A DNA stretch of 5,969 nucleotides. Source: JBGSLA01 sp965602785 (GTDB lineage: Bacteria; Desulfobacterota; Desulfobaccia; Desulfobaccales; 0-14-0-80-60-11). The notes beneath the pieces were generated by a model. That model saw only the letters and a program-made list of their open reading frames with translations, made no database searches and had not been told where the DNA came from. Position numbers and translations under genes: made by a program. Of this stretch, positions 4,417 through 5,969 are shown piece by piece (position 1 is the stretch's first letter; every line of letters starts with the position of its first letter). The stretch lies in NCBI GenBank assembly GCA_965602785.1, contig CBFDAH010000177.1, positions 1 through 5,969 on the forward strand, written 5' to 3'.

Positions 4417-5613
4417 CTACAAGCCCCTGGCAACCCGAAAGCCTACGTTGCCATAGCGGTATCCAGGATGAAAGCGGAGGCGGTAAGCTGAACGGACCTC
4501 CCCGGCCTCGGCGTCCCACGAGCCGCCGCGCAACACCCGGTAGGCGCCGGCCGGAGGCCCCTCGGGGTCCGTAACGGGCCCGGGGGGGTACTCTCCATAC
4601 CAGTCCTGGCACCACTCATAGACGTTGCCGTGCATGTCATAAAGGCCCCAGGCATTGGGCTTGAGTCGGCCCGCGGGGTGCATGCTCTCCCGAGAGTTAT
4701 CTTCATACCAGGCATATTCCCCCAGCTCAGTTTCCTCGTCACCAAAACAAAAACTCAGGGAGCTGCCGGCCCGGCAGGCATATTCCCACTGAGCCTCGCT
4801 GGGGAGGCGGTACTGATCGGTTTTCTCCATCCGGTTGAGCTTTTTTAGGAACTCCTGGGCGTCGTCCCAGGATACATTCTCCACCGGGCAATCCTTACCA
4901 CATTGAGGGAAAAATGAGGGATTCCCACCCATCACTTGTTGCCACTGTCCCTGGGTCACCGGCCTAGTTTGCAGATAAAAGGGCTGGCTGAGGGTGACTT
5001 GGTGCTGGGGCTGTTCGTCCTCATCCCCCTCTTCTTCAATGCCGCTCCCCATCATGAAAGTTCCAGCCGGGATGAGCCCGAATTGCATACCGAGGCTATT
5101 GGTAAATTCCTTGGCTCCATGAGGCTCGAGCTCCAGCGGCCCTGCCGCGAGTTTCGGCTCAGGGGGTTCTGGCTTAGGGGTTTCTTGGGTTGCCGGCTTT
5201 CCGGGCTTTGGTATGACAGGCTGGCCGAGGATTCTCCTAATTTTCCTCACCAGACCTTGAAAGGCGAATGAGTCGGTGGCGCCATCCCAACCCGAGAGAT
5301 TGTTGGCCTGCCTGGACCGAAATTTAACCGGCGGCAGCACTGCATCGAGTAAGACCGGGAAAATGGGCAACTTTTTACGGATTCCCTCATCCACTTCTTC
5401 GATGACCCATTTGCGCGTTATGGAATTCTCAGACCAGAAGACCATGAGGGAGCCGGCGGCCTCCAGCTTTTCTACCAGCACCTCCTGCCAGGTTCGCCCC
5501 ACAGGAATGGTCCGGTCCCAGGAGACCGACCAGCCCTGCTGGGTGAGGGCTTCTACCAGAGGTTTTACCCGAGCCTGGTCCTCGCTGGCGTAACTCAGAA
5601 AAATGTCGCTCAT
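4417..5613 (-). CDS. TIR domain-SUMF1/FGE-sulfatase domain fusion protein
   Basis: A 398-residue two-domain protein with no signal peptide or membrane segment. Residues 1-130 are a TIR domain: DIFLSYASEDQARVKPLVEAL (3-23), SWDRTIPVGRTWQ (31-43), MVFWSENSITRKWVIEEVDEG (57-77) and PIFPVLLD (83-90). Glu73 stands four residues after Trp69, where NAD-hydrolysing TIRs keep the catalytic Glu. A Pro/Lys/Glu-rich linker (132-160) follows. Residues 168-398 are a SUMF1 domain: NSLGMQFGLIPAGTFMMGS, PFYLQTRPVTQGQW, PVENVSWDDAQEFLKKLN, YRLPSEAQWEYACRAG, AWGLYDMHGNVYEWCQDW, RVLRGGSW and NVGFRVAR. An acidic patch (EEEGDEDE, 192-199 region) interrupts it. The two cysteines that make formylglycine in true FGEs, expected after RGGSW, are replaced (Ala368 and Val373 region), so it should not be an FGE; the domain more likely binds a ligand in its C-type-lectin-like fold. 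The start is preceded only by a weak AGG. An effector-sensor role in defence or signalling is inference. Confidence 0.9.
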   Translation of the reverse strand: MSDIFLSYASEDQARVKPLVEALTQQGWSVSWDRTIPVGRTWQEVLVEKLEAAGSLMVFWSENSITRKWVIEEVDEGIRKKLPIFPVLLDAVLPPVKFRSRQANNLSGWDGATDSFAFQGLVRKIRRILGQPVIPKPGKPATQETPKPEPPEPKLAAGPLELEPHGAKEFTNSLGMQFGLIPAGTFMMGSGIEEEGDEDEQPQHQVTLSQPFYLQTRPVTQGQWQQVMGGNPSFFPQCGKDCPVENVSWDDAQEFLKKLNRMEKTDQYRLPSEAQWEYACRAGSSLSFCFGDEETELGEYAWYEDNSRESMHPAGRLKPNAWGLYDMHGNVYEWCQDWYGEYPPGPVTDPEGPPAGAYRVLRGGSWDAEAGEVRSAYRLRFHPGYRYGNVGFRVARGL

Positions 5614-5969
5614 CGCCTACTCTGTGTGGCTGCTCCGAAGGGATTTTTCCTGCTGTTTTTCCTTAACCTTCCGGCAGCCTTGGGTCTCTCTGGGTGACTG
5701 GGGAGTGTTGAGGTCTCTGCCTCATGACTAGAACTTATTGCAGCACCCCATGCAAACGTAAAAATGTATCCCTTAAATGGACAACCTTTCCCCCAGGGAA
5801 TAGACCTATGATTTGGGAGAAAGTTTAGCCAGGTTTTCACCGGTTGGGAATCAGCTCATATCCGCCATTTTTCAGGATAAGGGGATACGTGTCGAGCCTT
5901 GGCAAGATAATCGCTCCGAAACTGACCGCCGCCACCCAAGGCCTCTCGATTTACTTCCTATCTAATTTC
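5614..5969. other. Region with no recognised gene or signal
   Basis: These 356 bases upstream of the TIR-SUMF1 gene hold no convincing promoter, RNA gene or palindrome cluster. On the minus strand a 37-codon stretch without stop (about 5952-5842) ends in LILKNGGYELIPNR and could be remains of a gene, but it has no family resemblance I can name. A GTG-started frame (5840-5610) meets the TIR start in an ATGA overlap, yet its composition does not look like a protein. The AT-rich part at 5740-5790 is the likeliest place for the TIR gene's promoter. Confidence 0.4.

Noticed and set aside
5610..5840. A 76-codon minus-strand frame whose stop overlaps the TIR-SUMF1 start as ATGA
   Set aside because: It starts with GTG, has no ribosome binding site, and its product (rich in Ser, Arg, Pro and Trp without motif) looks like translated non-coding DNA. 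The overlap can arise by chance.

Overview
Organism. The window (about 57-60% GC by eye) reads as a chromosomal piece of an anaerobic, moderately GC-rich bacterium, most likely a Desulfobacterota (deltaproteobacterial) lineage. The reasons are a SixA with the VQHAEA start, a MerR regulator with a duplicated DNA-binding domain, an iron-sulfur flavoprotein of the anaerobe type, and intergenic regions full of short GTAGGGGC-type palindromes. This is an inference from style; no taxonomic marker gene is present.

Layout. (1) Positions 1-441, minus strand: 5' part of a phosphohistidine phosphatase (SixA-like) gene that runs off the left edge. (2) 442-1033: a long divergent intergenic region holding a -10 box for sixA, a string of GC-rich hairpins (619-902), a perfect 15-bp inverted repeat (924-962) and a 22-bp near-perfect dyad inside the merR promoter (986-1007). 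(3) 1034-2592, plus strand: a tight two-gene operon, a MerR-type regulator followed through a TAATG overlap by a flavoprotein with a compact C-x2-C-x2-C-x5-C motif. (4) 2593-2955: convergent intergenic region with a first copy of a ~177-bp composite palindromic repeat. (5) 2956-4026, minus strand: an Old Yellow Enzyme family ene-reductase. (6) 4027-4416: intergenic region with further palindromes and the second, direct copy of the ~177-bp repeat, so the repeats bracket the OYE gene. (7) 4417-5613, minus strand: a TIR domain joined by a proline-rich linker to a SUMF1/FGE-sulfatase (C-type-lectin-like) domain. (8) 5614-5969: no convincing gene or signal.

How the genes may work together. The MerR regulator very probably controls itself and the co-translated flavoprotein, giving a small self-contained redox module. 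The OYE is a separate FMN-dependent oxidoreductase with no visible operon partner. The TIR-SUMF1 protein is the most unusual gene: its TIR half keeps the Glu expected of NAD-cleaving TIRs, while its SUMF1 half lacks the cysteines needed to make formylglycine, so it looks like a sensor-effector fusion, plausibly for defence or signalling. No phage, transposase, CRISPR, tRNA or rRNA genes are seen.
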